Assembly (NCBI GenBank): GCA_028714875.1
Contig: JAQTLN010000004.1
Location: forward strand, 122,861 to 186,860
DNA length: 64,000 bases
Source: Gallionellaceae bacterium
GTDB taxonomy: Bacteria > Pseudomonadota > Gammaproteobacteria > Burkholderiales > Thiobacillaceae
Direction of reading: 5' to 3'
Position 1 is the first letter of the stretch. Each line of letters opens with the position of its first letter. Below are positions 1 to 7,586 of the stretch, piece after piece. Under the pieces are notes generated by a model that worked only from the letters and a program-made list of their open reading frames with translations, was not told the origin of the DNA and did not search any database. Made by a program: the position numbers and the translations under genes.

Positions 1-182
1 ACCGGCTGTTCCAGGAGTTGTTCGACAGCCGGCGACTGTTACTGGCCGCGACCGAAATGCGCCTGAATCATCCGATCAGCGGCGAGCCGCTGCACCTGGC
101 GGCACCGCCGGCCGACGATTTCATGGCCGTGTTGGAACGGCTAGGTTGGGGTGCCGGGTGTCTTGGCGGCGGGTTCATATAG
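1..182 (+). CDS. RluA-family pseudouridine synthase, C-terminal fragment
   Basis: This is the last 59 codons of a gene that starts before the window, read in the frame beginning at base 3 and ending in TAG at 180-182. The peptide contains the stretch HPISGEPLHLAAPPADDF. That resembles the conserved tail of RluA/RluC/TruC-type pseudouridine synthases, which isomerise uridines in rRNA or tRNA and carry an HP-x-TGEPL-x-L-x-APLP-x-DF-like segment after the catalytic domain. The catalytic Asp region lies outside the window, so the substrate cannot be told. Family assignment is moderately sure; the exact member is not. Confidence 0.6.
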   Translation, partial: RLFQELFDSRRLLLAATEMRLNHPISGEPLHLAAPPADDFMAVLERLGWGAGCLGGGFI

Positions 183-518
183 CGCCGGTTTTTTCAACGG
201 CGCGCATATACGAGAAATCACCGGAATCCGGTGGTGAGTCGGGTTCGATGATCGGCCGGGTCTTTCCTGTGCGTAGAGGCGAACGGCAATGAGTGGGGGG
301 CGACTTACGACCCTCATGAGACGCTCAGGCTGAGCCCATCATGCGACTTATTTCTGACCATGGCAGTTACTGACAAGGCCCCTGCCCTAGTCGAGAGGAT
401 CAGATTTGCGTGCAGTGCTCTGGGTCCGAGGTTCTGGCGGGACGAAGTCGACGAAAGGGGGAACAACTCACTGGATATACTGACTTTCCCGCACGGAGGG
501 GGCGAGGCAACTGGTGTG
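183..518. other. Intergenic stretch without a convincing gene
   Basis: About 336 bases separate the pseudouridine synthase from the convergent TlpA gene. Two small hairpins are visible: arms 182-187 and 198-203 around a T-rich loop, and a near-perfect palindrome at 219-233 (CACCGGA/TCCGGTG). Neither is followed by a clear T run, so neither is called as a terminator. A 109-codon plus-strand frame starting at 360 runs into the antisense of the TlpA gene and resembles nothing I recognise. Confidence 0.5.
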
Positions 519-1079
519 TCAGTTCCTCGGAGTCTGTGCCAGCAATGCTGCGATCATGGCTGGGTTATCAAACTCGCGCCCGCCTATGGCACGGAAAATC
601 ACGCGGCCTTGCTGATCGATGACGAAGGTAGTGGGCAGGCCCTTGACCTTCCAGCGCTGCATGGCCCGCGAGTCGCGATCCAGCAGTAACGGAAACGTGG
701 GCGCTGGTTCCAGTTGGCCGGTGAAGGCGAATACGGTGTCGGCGTCTTCGCCCACGTCCACCGCCAGCATTGCCAGGCCGCGCGACTGGAGCTGCTGCTT
801 GAGGCGTTCCAGCGAGGGCATCTCGCGGCGGCAGGGCGGACACCAGGTCGCCCAGAAATTGACCACCACGACCTTGCCCTTGAGATCGGCCAGGTCGTGC
901 ATCTTGCCGTCCATGTCAGCCAGGATCAGCGCCGGCGCGGGCTGGGGTTCGGCGATGGGGGTCAGGCCATGAGTCAATGGCGGCAAGTCGGCGGCCACGC
1001 TGGAGAAGCCTGCCATGCAGTAAAGCAGCAGTGCGGACAGGCCGTGTTTCATTCCGGTTTCAACGCGCGCAAACGACAT
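519..1079 (-). CDS. TlpA/ResA-like exported thioredoxin-fold protein
   Basis: A 186-residue thioredoxin-fold protein expected to act as a thiol-disulfide reductase outside the cytoplasm. Residues 10-30 form a signal peptide (basic MKHG, hydrophobic core, then SVAA). The redox motif WCPPC is present with cysteines at about 80 and 83, inside the VVNFWATWCPPCRREMPSL segment typical of TlpA/ResA, followed by the GLPTTFVID cis-proline region. I chose the ATG at 1079 because AAGGAAAG lies 7 bases upstream. An ATG at 1052 would also leave a signal peptide, and a TTG at 1097 is less likely. The start overlaps the end of the upstream secreted-protein gene by 20 bases, suggesting translational coupling. 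A role in haem or cytochrome maturation, or in defence against reactive sulfur, is possible but is inference. Confidence 0.85.
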   Translation of the reverse strand: MSFARVETGMKHGLSALLLYCMAGFSSVAADLPPLTHGLTPIAEPQPAPALILADMDGKMHDLADLKGKVVVVNFWATWCPPCRREMPSLERLKQQLQSRGLAMLAVDVGEDADTVFAFTGQLEPAPTFPLLLDRDSRAMQRWKVKGLPTTFVIDQQGRVIFRAIGGREFDNPAMIAALLAQTPRN

Positions 1080-1629
1080 TTTCCAGCTTTCCTTCAAAGG
1101 TTTTTCCCGCCACCGTCCAGCGGGCGGTCAGGTCGAAACGGCTGCCGGGCGCCAGGCCGGTGGCCAGCATGCCCTGGTTCCACTCACCGACGGCGTACTC
1201 CTGTTCAGGCGGAAACTGCGCCCAGCGGAAGGCGATCTGTGCCGCTTCCGCCAGGCCCAGCGCCCGCCATCGCATCATCCAGTCCTCGACGGCGTTGGGC
1301 GGCCGTTCCTGGCCCGCGTTTTGCACGCTCCAGTTGGTCAGGCGAAAGCTCAGTTCACCGGGCGCGGCATCGTTGCGCAACACGGTCATGTACACGCAGG
1401 CGGTGGCATAGGGTTCCACCGCCTCCGCCGGGAAACCGCGATTGAGATAAAACGCCCGCGCCTGGTTCGGCAGGATCTGGGTGAGCGAGAGGGTGACGCC
1501 GTGGGCACGGGTTTCCCAGGTGACCGCGCCGGTATCGGGATCGCGCTTCTCGGTCTGTGCGGCGGTGGCCTGGAGGCCGGACAAGGTGGCGAGTGCCGCC
1601 ACGCAGAGGGTAAACAATCTAGAAGTCAT
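1060..1629 (-). CDS. Secreted protein of unknown function
   Basis: A 189-residue protein that begins with a clear signal peptide (residues 1-23, MTSRLF then hydrophobic, ending ATAAQ). The mature part is rich in Trp and Arg and looks like a small periplasmic beta-rich domain (WETRAHGVTLSLTQILP, FYLNRGF, FRLTNWSVQNAG). Two cysteines remain in the mature part, one in the ATACVYMTVLR segment and one in the last residues (VVCAR), and could form a disulfide. I do not recognise the family. The reading frame extends upstream to 2325, but that part is the antisense of the ArsR-rhodanese gene, so the ATG at 1629 before the signal peptide is taken as the start. It is coupled to the TlpA-like gene, whose product could act on its disulfide. 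Both are divergent from the sulfur-response operon. Confidence 0.65.
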   Translation of the reverse strand: MTSRLFTLCVAALATLSGLQATAAQTEKRDPDTGAVTWETRAHGVTLSLTQILPNQARAFYLNRGFPAEAVEPYATACVYMTVLRNDAAPGELSFRLTNWSVQNAGQERPPNAVEDWMMRWRALGLAEAAQIAFRWAQFPPEQEYAVGEWNQGMLATGLAPGSRFDLTARWTVAGKTFEGKLENVVCAR

Positions 1630-1752
1630 GAGCTGGCCTGAAAATGTTTCGGAATTATTGCCGTTTATCCGCCGCCGCGACGAGAAAACCACCCCAGCAC
1701 AGGCTATTCGGTAGACAACGCTCGTAAGCGCGGAGGATGGGCGAGGCGCTGG

Positions 1753-1778
1753 GTAGGAGCAGCACGCCCACTTCCTAC
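1753..1778. repeat. GTAGGAGC-type small palindromic repeat
   Basis: GTAGGAG at 1753-1759 is mirrored by TTCCTAC at 1772-1778. The same GTAGGAGC...GCTCCTAC signature flanks a longer element at 40593-40669, and related pieces occur near 15651 and 54146. It lies in the intergenic region between divergent genes. Confidence 0.55.
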
Positions 1779-1822
1779 AGGCCGCAAAAATTGCGCCCAC
1801 GTTCACAAAACACAAGCTACAC

Positions 1823-1838
1823 TCCAATACACGTTGGA
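1823..1838. promoter_or_regulatory. Candidate operator of the ArsR-rhodanese regulator
   Basis: A perfect inverted repeat TCCAA-N6-TTGGA lies 19 bases before the regulator's start codon, in the divergent intergenic region. A further TTGGAtt half-site follows at 1842-1848. ArsR-family repressors usually bind short inverted repeats overlapping their own promoter, so this is the best candidate for autoregulation. The assignment is by position and symmetry only. Confidence 0.4.
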
Positions 1839-1857
1839 ATGTTGGATTGAGTAAAAA

Positions 1858-2529
1858 ATGAGCCACACCGGTAGGCAAGTCAAAGACGTGCTCTATGCCC
1901 AGGTCGCCCGCATCGGCAAAGCCGTGTGCAGCCCCAAGCGCCTGGAGCTGATCGAGTTGTTGTGCCAGGGTGAGAAGCCGGTGGAGCGGCTGGCGGCGGA
2001 AGCGGAAATCTCGCTCAAGCTGGCTTCCGCACATTTGAAGGAGTTGCGCCTTGCGCATCTGGTGCAAGCGCGCAAGGAAGGCAAGAACGTCTATTACCGG
2101 CTGACCAGCGAGGCAGTGGCGGATTTCTGGGTGGCGATTCGTTCGCTGGCGGAAGACCGCTTGCTGGAACTGCGCGCGGCACTGGCCAAGCTGGCCGAAC
2201 ACGTTCATGAACTGACGCCCTTGAGCCGGGAGGAGTTGCTGGCCCAGGCCAAAAGCGGTGAGGTGATGGTGCTTGATGTGCGCCCAGCGGCCGAGTTCCA
2301 GGCCGGCCACCTGCCCTATGCGCAATCCATGCCATTGGAGGAATTGCGCAAACGGCTCGCCGACCTACCTCACGACAAGCCGGTGGTGGCCTATTGCCGG
2401 GGGCCGTTCTGCCTGATGGCGGCGGAAGCGGTGGCGTTGCTGCGGAAGGAAGGCTTCAGCGCCATTCGCTTGGAAGATGGCGTGGCCGAGTGGCGGGCCT
2501 ATGGGTTACCGGTTGAGGTTGCCGATTGA
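1858..2529 (+). CDS. ArsR-family regulator fused to a rhodanese domain
   Basis: A 223-residue fusion. Residues 20-90 form an ArsR winged helix-turn-helix (KRLELIELLCQGEKPVERLA, then SLKLASAHLKELRLAHLV and the wing GKNVYYRLT). Residues 120-222 form a rhodanese domain with the active-site loop YCRGPFC, the catalytic Cys at about 180 and a second Cys at about 185. Cys24 and Cys36 in the DNA-binding half are further candidate sensing thiols. Such fusions can sense sulfane sulfur: the rhodanese domain accepts a persulfide and DNA binding changes. It is the first gene of a plus-strand operon of sulfur-handling proteins and lies just after a TCCAA-N6-TTGGA palindrome. It most likely represses the operon until reactive sulfur appears. 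The domain calls are firm; the ligand is inferred. Confidence 0.88.
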   Translation: MSHTGRQVKDVLYAQVARIGKAVCSPKRLELIELLCQGEKPVERLAAEAEISLKLASAHLKELRLAHLVQARKEGKNVYYRLTSEAVADFWVAIRSLAEDRLLELRAALAKLAEHVHELTPLSREELLAQAKSGEVMVLDVRPAAEFQAGHLPYAQSMPLEELRKRLADLPHDKPVVAYCRGPFCLMAAEAVALLRKEGFSAIRLEDGVAEWRAYGLPVEVAD

Positions 2530-2554
2530 AAACGTCGTTTCTTGGGAGAAATTC

Positions 2555-2908
2555 ATGAAAGCCCTGTTCATTCTCAATGGCGCGCCCTATGGCGAGGAGC
2601 GCACCTATAACGGTCTGCGCCTGGCCGGCGCGCTGGCGCGCAAGCCGGAAAACGAGGTGCGCGTGTTTTTGCTGGGCGATGCCGCGATTGCCGCCAAGAA
2701 CGGCCAGCAGGTGCCGACCGGCTTCTACAACTTGCAGATCATGATCAACAAGATTGTGCGTGCCGGCCCAGGAAGGTTGAGCGTGTGTGGCACCTGCATG
2801 GACGCGCGTGGCATGGCCGAGGCGGAACTGTTGCCGGGCACCCATCGCGGCACCCTGGAAGAACTGGCCGACTGGACCGAGTGGGCCGAAAAGATTCTGG
2901 TTTTTTGA
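2555..2908 (+). CDS. DsrE/DsrF-like sulfur-carrier family protein
   Basis: A 117-residue cytoplasmic protein of the DsrE/DsrF/YchN fold: MKALFILNGAPYGEERTYNGLRLA at the N-terminus, then VRVFLLGDAA and the conserved thiol segment VCGTCMDARG. The two cysteines of that segment could carry a persulfide sulfur, as in TusD/DsrE proteins. A good ribosome binding site (GGGAGAA, 2544-2550) precedes the ATG. It lies 25 bases after the ArsR-rhodanese gene and 13 bases before the metallo-beta-lactamase gene, so all three are surely co-transcribed. It is not next to dsrF/dsrH or tusBCE, so a stand-alone role in passing sulfane sulfur between rhodanese and dioxygenase is likely. That role is inference. Confidence 0.8.
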   Translation: MKALFILNGAPYGEERTYNGLRLAGALARKPENEVRVFLLGDAAIAAKNGQQVPTGFYNLQIMINKIVRAGPGRLSVCGTCMDARGMAEAELLPGTHRGTLEELADWTEWAEKILVF

Positions 2909-2921
2909 CGAGGAGACTCCC

Positions 2922-3668
2922 ATGTTTTTCCGACAACTGGCCGCCCGCGAGGCCACGCTTTCCTACCTGTTCGGCTGCGGCTCCTGCCATGTCGCGGTCG
3001 CCGTCGACCCGGTGCAAGGCGACGAGGACTGGTTCCTGGCCGAGGCCGCGAAGCAGGATGTGAAGATCACCCATGTCATCGATACCCATGTGCATGCCGA
3101 CCATTACTCGGGCGGCCGCGCTCTGGCGGAGAAGTGCGGCGGCGTCTATTGCCTGCACGAATCCAACGCCGGGCGGGTGAAATTCCCGTTCGAGCCGCTG
3201 CGGGACAGCCAGCGCATCGACGTCGGCAATGTGTATATCGACGTGCTGCACACCCCCGGCCACACGCCGGATTCGATTTGCCTGCTGGTGACCGACAAGC
3301 GCCGCATGGGCGAGGCCACGGCGGAACCCTGGTTCGTGCTGACTGGCGACACCCTGTTCGTCGGCGCTGTGGGACGGCCCGACCTGGCCGGCAGAGAGAA
3401 GGAGATGGCGGGGCAGATATGGGTCAGCCTGCACAGCAAACTGCTGACCCTGCCCAATGAAATGGAGCTCTACGCCGGCCATGTCGCCGGCAGCGTCTGC
3501 GGCGCCGGGATTTCGGGAAAACCTGGCTCGACGCTGGGCTTCGAGAAGCGCTGGAACCCGATGCTGTCGCTCGATCGCGCCGCTTTTGTGGCGGCGCTGA
3601 CCAGCGAGATTCCGCCGCGGCCGGCGGAGATGGATCGCATGGTCCAGGCCAATCTGGGCCAGACGTGA
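2922..3668 (+). CDS. Metallo-beta-lactamase-fold hydrolase, persulfide-dioxygenase-like
   Basis: A 248-residue metallo-beta-lactamase-fold protein. It has the metal motif THVHADH, a second histidine in HTPGHTPDS, and the metal-bridging Asp in TGDTLFVG. The later GHVAGSVCG region supplies another conserved histidine. The layout resembles ETHE1/Blh persulfide dioxygenases, which oxidise glutathione persulfide to sulfite, more than ordinary glyoxalase II. An unusual GCGSC pair of cysteines lies near residues 18-22. AGGAGA precedes the ATG at 2922. Its place between a DsrE protein and a transporter, under a rhodanese-type regulator, supports oxidation or clearance of reactive sulfur. Glyoxalase-like thioesterase activity is the main alternative. 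Confidence 0.78.
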   Translation: MFFRQLAAREATLSYLFGCGSCHVAVAVDPVQGDEDWFLAEAAKQDVKITHVIDTHVHADHYSGGRALAEKCGGVYCLHESNAGRVKFPFEPLRDSQRIDVGNVYIDVLHTPGHTPDSICLLVTDKRRMGEATAEPWFVLTGDTLFVGAVGRPDLAGREKEMAGQIWVSLHSKLLTLPNEMELYAGHVAGSVCGAGISGKPGSTLGFEKRWNPMLSLDRAAFVAALTSEIPPRPAEMDRMVQANLGQT

Positions 3669-3672
3669 TCGC

Positions 3673-4023
3673 ATGACCTTCTTATTCTTCAAGGTGGCCA
3701 TCACGGCGGTTCTGGTCGCGGCCATTTCTGAAATCGCCAAGCGCTATTCGGGCTTCGCCGCGCTTTTGGCCTCCCTGCCGCTGACTTCCCTTCTGGCTTT
3801 CATTTGGCTGCATGTGGAGGCCGCGCCGCCGGAGCAGATCGCCAGCCTGTCGATCCAGGTGTTCTGGCTGGTCATCCCCTCGCTCGCGCTGTTCGTCCTG
3901 CTCGCCGTGCTGCTCAGGCATGGCTGGCAATTCTGGCCCAGCCTCGGCGTAGCTTGCGCCGGCACCGTGGGGCTTTACTTTTTGCTCCTTCCCATCCTGC
4001 GCAAGGCGGGCGTGCAGCTATGA
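3673..4023 (+). CDS. DUF3147-like small integral membrane protein
   Basis: A 116-residue, very hydrophobic protein with four predicted membrane segments (about residues 5-20, 26-46, 62-82 and 89-109). The segment ISEIAKRYSGFAALLASLPLTS resembles small membrane proteins of the DUF3147 group. It starts 4 bases after the preceding stop, and its own stop overlaps the next ATG (ATGA), so it is translated with the MFS transporter gene. Its job is unknown; being tied to the transporter, it may be an accessory subunit. Confidence 0.6.
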   Translation: MTFLFFKVAITAVLVAAISEIAKRYSGFAALLASLPLTSLLAFIWLHVEAAPPEQIASLSIQVFWLVIPSLALFVLLAVLLRHGWQFWPSLGVACAGTVGLYFLLLPILRKAGVQL

Positions 4024-5318
4024 ATCCTGGCATCTCATCCGACCTTACCCACGGCATCCGCGACAACTTCGCGCAATTCGCCCACCAGGTTGTCCAGGTG
4101 TTCTTTGTCGGCCTGACCCTGGGCATGATGCGCACCGTCGTGCCGGCTCTGTCGGAAACGGAATTCGGCGTGCCGCGCGGCTCCTTCCTGTTGCTGACCA
4201 GTTTCGTGGTTGCCTTCGGGGTGGTGAAGGGGTCGCTCAACTTCGTCGCCGGGCGGCTGTCCGAGCGGCTGGGCCGCAAGCGCGTGCTGTTCTGGGGCTG
4301 GCTGACCGCCGTGCCGATTCCGGTGATGATCTATTTCGCGCCATCCTGGGGCTGGATCGTGGCCGCCACGGTATTGCTGGGCGTCAACCAGGGTTTCACC
4401 TGGTCGATGACGCAGACTTCCAAGCTCGACCTGGCGCGCGGCGACCAGCGCGGCTTCGCCATCGGCGTCAACGAGTTCTCCGGCTATGTCGGCGTGGCGG
4501 TGGCGGGCATCATCACCGCCTATCTGGCCGAGCACCTGGGCGCGCGCGCCGGTCTGTTGTGGTTCGGCCTCGCCTCAGTCGGCGCCGCCGGTCTCGCCAC
4601 CCTCCTGTGGGTCGAGGAAACCCTGCCCTGGGCGCGCCTGGAGGCGAAGCAGCACGCCACCTCCACCGGACCGAAAGCGCGCTACCCGAAAAACGTTTCG
4701 GCCCAGCCCAGCACCTGGGAAATGTTCACCCTCATGTCCTGGCGCGATAAACGCCTGGCCGCCATCAGCCAGGCCGGCCTGGTGGAAAAATTCGTCGATG
4801 CCTGGATGTGGGTGATTTTCCCGGTCTGGCTGTTCCAGCGCGGCGTGCCGCTGACCGAGATCGGCTGGCTGGTGGGCGCCTATGGCATCACCTGGGGCGT
4901 CTCGCAATTCTTCACCGGCCGTCTGTCCGACCGCATCGGCCGCCTCAAGCCCATCGTCCTGGGCATGTGGCTGTGCGGTGGCGGCGTCGCCGTCATGCCC
5001 TTGCTGGATTCGACCACTGGTCTGGCCCTGGCGGCGACGCTGTCGGGCTTCGGTATGGCGCTGCTCTATCCCACCCTGTCGGCAGCGGTGGCCGACATCG
5101 CCCACCCGGACTGGCGCGGTTCCGCCATCGGCATCTACCGTTTCTGGCGCGATTTCGGCTATGCCGTCGGCGCCCTGGTGCTGGGTGTCGCCGCCGCCGT
5201 CAGCGGTAGTCTGGAAATCACCTTCTGGTTGGTGGGCGGCGCGATGTTCGTCTCCGGCCTGCTGGTTGCCCTGTTCTCCGAAGAAACCCTGCCCCGGCTG
5301 AATCCGGCGGACGATTGA
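4020..5318 (+). CDS. Major facilitator superfamily transporter
   Basis: A 432-residue, roughly 12-helix MFS permease. The cytoplasmic loop motif between helices 2 and 3 is present in the first half (GRLSERLGRKRV) and repeated in the second half (GRLSDRIGRLKP), as expected for the two six-helix bundles. The start is set at the ATG overlapping the previous stop. The frame runs further upstream but that part is antisense-like and not hydrophobic. The substrate cannot be read from the sequence. In this operon, export of a sulfur oxidation product such as sulfite or thiosulfate, or of a thiol, is a reasonable guess. Confidence 0.8.
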   Translation: MNPGISSDLTHGIRDNFAQFAHQVVQVFFVGLTLGMMRTVVPALSETEFGVPRGSFLLLTSFVVAFGVVKGSLNFVAGRLSERLGRKRVLFWGWLTAVPIPVMIYFAPSWGWIVAATVLLGVNQGFTWSMTQTSKLDLARGDQRGFAIGVNEFSGYVGVAVAGIITAYLAEHLGARAGLLWFGLASVGAAGLATLLWVEETLPWARLEAKQHATSTGPKARYPKNVSAQPSTWEMFTLMSWRDKRLAAISQAGLVEKFVDAWMWVIFPVWLFQRGVPLTEIGWLVGAYGITWGVSQFFTGRLSDRIGRLKPIVLGMWLCGGGVAVMPLLDSTTGLALAATLSGFGMALLYPTLSAAVADIAHPDWRGSAIGIYRFWRDFGYAVGALVLGVAAAVSGSLEITFWLVGGAMFVSGLLVALFSEETLPRLNPADD

Positions 5319-5339
5319 CCCTCACGAAAGGACTTCCCC

Positions 5340-5804
5340 ATGACCTTGCGCCCCCTGCTGCTCGCCATCGCCCTTGCCATTCCCCTCGCCGCGCCGGCTG
5401 CCGCCGATGTTGCCAATAACACGGCCGTGGTGAAAGCGCTTGAGGAATATATGGATTTCACCGAATACGGCAGCAGCCTGATCTGGCCGGAACAGATACC
5501 CGCCGAGGACTGGAAAAACGTGTTCGTGGTGGATGCCCGCGATGCCGCGCAATTCACCAAGGGCCACATCCCCGGCGCGGTCAACATCGAATGGCGGCAG
5601 GCGGTGGCGCGGCGCGGCGAACTGCCGAAGGACCGCATGGTGCTGATCTACTGCAACACCGGCACGCTCTCCGCCCAGGCGGTGTTCGCCCTGCGCCTGC
5701 TGGGTTACGACAACGTGAAGGTGTTGCAGGACGGCTACGAGGGCTGGAAAGCCAAAGGGGGCTTTGAGGCAAACAAACGGGCCAGTCGACCGGCGGGGCA
5801 CTGA
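5340..5804 (+). CDS. Periplasmic single-domain rhodanese
   Basis: A 154-residue exported sulfurtransferase. Residues 1-22 are a signal peptide (MTLRPLL, hydrophobic core, APAAA). One rhodanese domain follows, with FVVDARDAAQFTKGHIPGAVNI, the active-site loop YCNTGTLS with the catalytic Cys at about 105, and the closing GYEGWKAKGG segment. It transfers sulfane sulfur outside the cytoplasm, with thiosulfate or polysulfide as likely donors. AAAGGAC lies just before the ATG. It is the last gene of the operon led by the ArsR-rhodanese regulator, giving the system a rhodanese domain on each side of the membrane. Confidence 0.85.
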   Translation: MTLRPLLLAIALAIPLAAPAAADVANNTAVVKALEEYMDFTEYGSSLIWPEQIPAEDWKNVFVVDARDAAQFTKGHIPGAVNIEWRQAVARRGELPKDRMVLIYCNTGTLSAQAVFALRLLGYDNVKVLQDGYEGWKAKGGFEANKRASRPAGH

Positions 5805-6096
5805 TTTTAAGGGCCACAAAGAAACTTGCTGGGACGGTCTGTCCACTTGCTGCTGTTTCTGACTGGCCGCACATAATCAATAAGTAGCCAGAAACATTAC
5901 GATATTTGATCGACCGTTTGTGGCCGATCTCAGTCGACCAAACCGCTCGTCTTATCAGCCATCAATCACAGCAAGCAGAGACCCGGAAACCCCTTGCGCG
6001 TGTAGGCGTTCGCCGGTCAGGTTATTCAATACCAAACCCGTGCACCTGCGACAGCGGCGGGTTGTGTCCTGACAGGCACGGTTTTCTGGAACTGCA
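5805..6096. other. Intergenic region, nothing recognised
   Basis: About 290 bases of lower GC between the rhodanese gene and the convergent peptidase terminator. A 64-codon plus-strand frame at 5906-6100 has no recognisable features and no good ribosome binding site, and is taken as chance. No RNA gene was identified. Confidence 0.45.
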
Positions 6097-6126
6097 ATAA
6101 AAAACGCCGGCATGAATGCCGGCGTT
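6097..6126 (-). terminator. Rho-independent terminator of the M23 peptidase gene
   Basis: Perfect 11-base arms (6103-6113 and 6116-6126, core CGCCGGCAT) with a 2-base top. On the minus strand the hairpin is followed directly by a run of T. It lies 26 bases past the end of the M23 peptidase gene. Confidence 0.9.
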
Positions 6127-6151
6127 ACAGGCCCGGTTGGCTAACCCAGCA

Positions 6152-7429
6152 TCAGTCCAGCGAAGCCAGGTTGGTATGGCGCAGCAGTTCCAGGTTTGCG
6201 GCCAGGGGCTGCGCTTTACTGGCGAATTGCGCCTTGGCGCGTGCGTCCAGGGGGTAGGAGGTTGGCAGTTTCAGCGCAAGCGGGTTCTTCTGCACGTTGT
6301 TGATGCGGAATTCGTAGTGCAGGTGCGGGCCGGTGGCCAGGCCGGTGGAGCCAACATAGCCGATTACCTGGCCCTGGGCGATATGGGCGCCATGCTTGAT
6401 GCCTTTACCAAAGCGGGACAGGTGGCCGTAGGCGGTGCTGTAGGCGCCCTGGTGCTTGAGCACGATGAGATTGCCGTAGCCACCTTGGCGGCCGGCGAAC
6501 TCGACCTTGGCGTCGGCCACCGCGCGTACCGGGGCGCCGGTGGGAGCGGCGTAGTCAATCCCTTTATGGGCGCGCCAGGTTTGCAGGACGGGGTGAAAGC
6601 GGGCGCCGCTGAAGCCGGAAGAGATACGACTGAAAGGCATGGGTGACTTCAGGAAAGCGCGCTTCAGGCTTTGCCCATCCGGCGTGAAATAGCCTTCACG
6701 GCCCTGGGCATCCTTGAAGTACAGCGCCTGGTAGGGCTTGCCCTGGTTGACGAATTCGGCGGCCAGCAGGCGGCCAGTCTTCACCAGTTGGCCATCCAGA
6801 TAGAACGCTTCGTAGACCAGGGAAAAGTGGTCGCCACGACGCAAGTCCTTGTGGAAGTCGATGTCACCGGAAAGGGCTTCGGCCATTTCGGAGGCGATGC
6901 GGTCGGGTACATCGGCGGCATCGGTGGCGCCGAACAGGGAACTTTCGATTTCGCCGGAACGCATGATCTGGCGGGCTTCCAGCGCCACCGGCAGTTCACC
7001 GACCTTGAATTCGCCACCGTTGCGGGTCAGTGTGACCAACTTGTCATCGGAAACCAGATAGCGGAACAACATCAGTTGGCCGCCGGAGGTGACCCGCGCC
7101 AGGACGCTGCGGCCGGGGATCAGGCGCCCCAGAGATTTGCTTTCATGGGCGGCGGCAAGCACCTTGCGGGCTTCTCCACTGTCTACACCGAGGCGGGTAA
7201 GCAGGCTTTGCAGGGTATCGCCACGACCGATGCGCTCTTCGCGCCAGAAATCGAAGGCACCGCTGTCGGTGGCCTGAATCTGGGACAGTTCGACGTTTTC
7301 AACCACCGTCTCACGTGTGACATTCTCGGTGTGGGTACCGGGAGCGATACCGAAGGCGGCGACGACACCCATGAAGGGCAGCGCGGCCAGCGTTAAAAAC
7401 AGGTGCTTGCGGGTGAAAATACGGTTCAT
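6152..7429 (-). CDS. M23-family murein endopeptidase, MepM-like
   Basis: A 425-residue cell-wall hydrolase. An N-terminal signal or anchor helix (residues 8-28) is followed by a LysM-like/OapA-like region around 65-110 (RIGRGDTLQSLLTRLGV), a middle domain, and a C-terminal M23 zinc peptidase domain at about 280-400. The zinc ligands are visible in RFHPVLQTWRAHKGIDYAAPTG (H...D) and GPHLHYEF (HxH), with a further His in YGHLSRFG. These enzymes cut peptide cross-links in peptidoglycan in the periplasm. Gene length and domain order match MepM-like proteins of betaproteobacteria. A strong terminator follows, so it is probably a single-gene unit. Confidence 0.9.
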   Translation of the reverse strand: MNRIFTRKHLFLTLAALPFMGVVAAFGIAPGTHTENVTRETVVENVELSQIQATDSGAFDFWREERIGRGDTLQSLLTRLGVDSGEARKVLAAAHESKSLGRLIPGRSVLARVTSGGQLMLFRYLVSDDKLVTLTRNGGEFKVGELPVALEARQIMRSGEIESSLFGATDAADVPDRIASEMAEALSGDIDFHKDLRRGDHFSLVYEAFYLDGQLVKTGRLLAAEFVNQGKPYQALYFKDAQGREGYFTPDGQSLKRAFLKSPMPFSRISSGFSGARFHPVLQTWRAHKGIDYAAPTGAPVRAVADAKVEFAGRQGGYGNLIVLKHQGAYSTAYGHLSRFGKGIKHGAHIAQGQVIGYVGSTGLATGPHLHYEFRINNVQKNPLALKLPTSYPLDARAKAQFASKAQPLAANLELLRHTNLASLD

Positions 7430-7586
7430 TTATGAGGTCCCGACACGGCAAAACAGGCCGCAGGGTAACAGGAATACCCTTTTCGACAAAGCGTTAATCC
7501 GCAAAAAAATGCGCTAACACCTTGTGTCTAAAGAAATTCGTGATAAAGCCGATATAAAACACTGGAACTCGAAAGAGGCACTATTC

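Noticed and set aside
360..689. 109-codon plus-strand frame near the window start
   Set aside because: Its second half is antisense to the TlpA gene, it lacks a recognisable domain and has no good ribosome binding site.
1630..2325. Long N-terminal extension of the secreted-protein frame on the minus strand
   Set aside because: It is the antisense of the ArsR-rhodanese gene; the signal peptide at 1629 marks the true start.
5906..6100. 64-codon frame between the rhodanese gene and the peptidase terminator
   Set aside because: No ribosome binding site and no similarity to anything I recognise.
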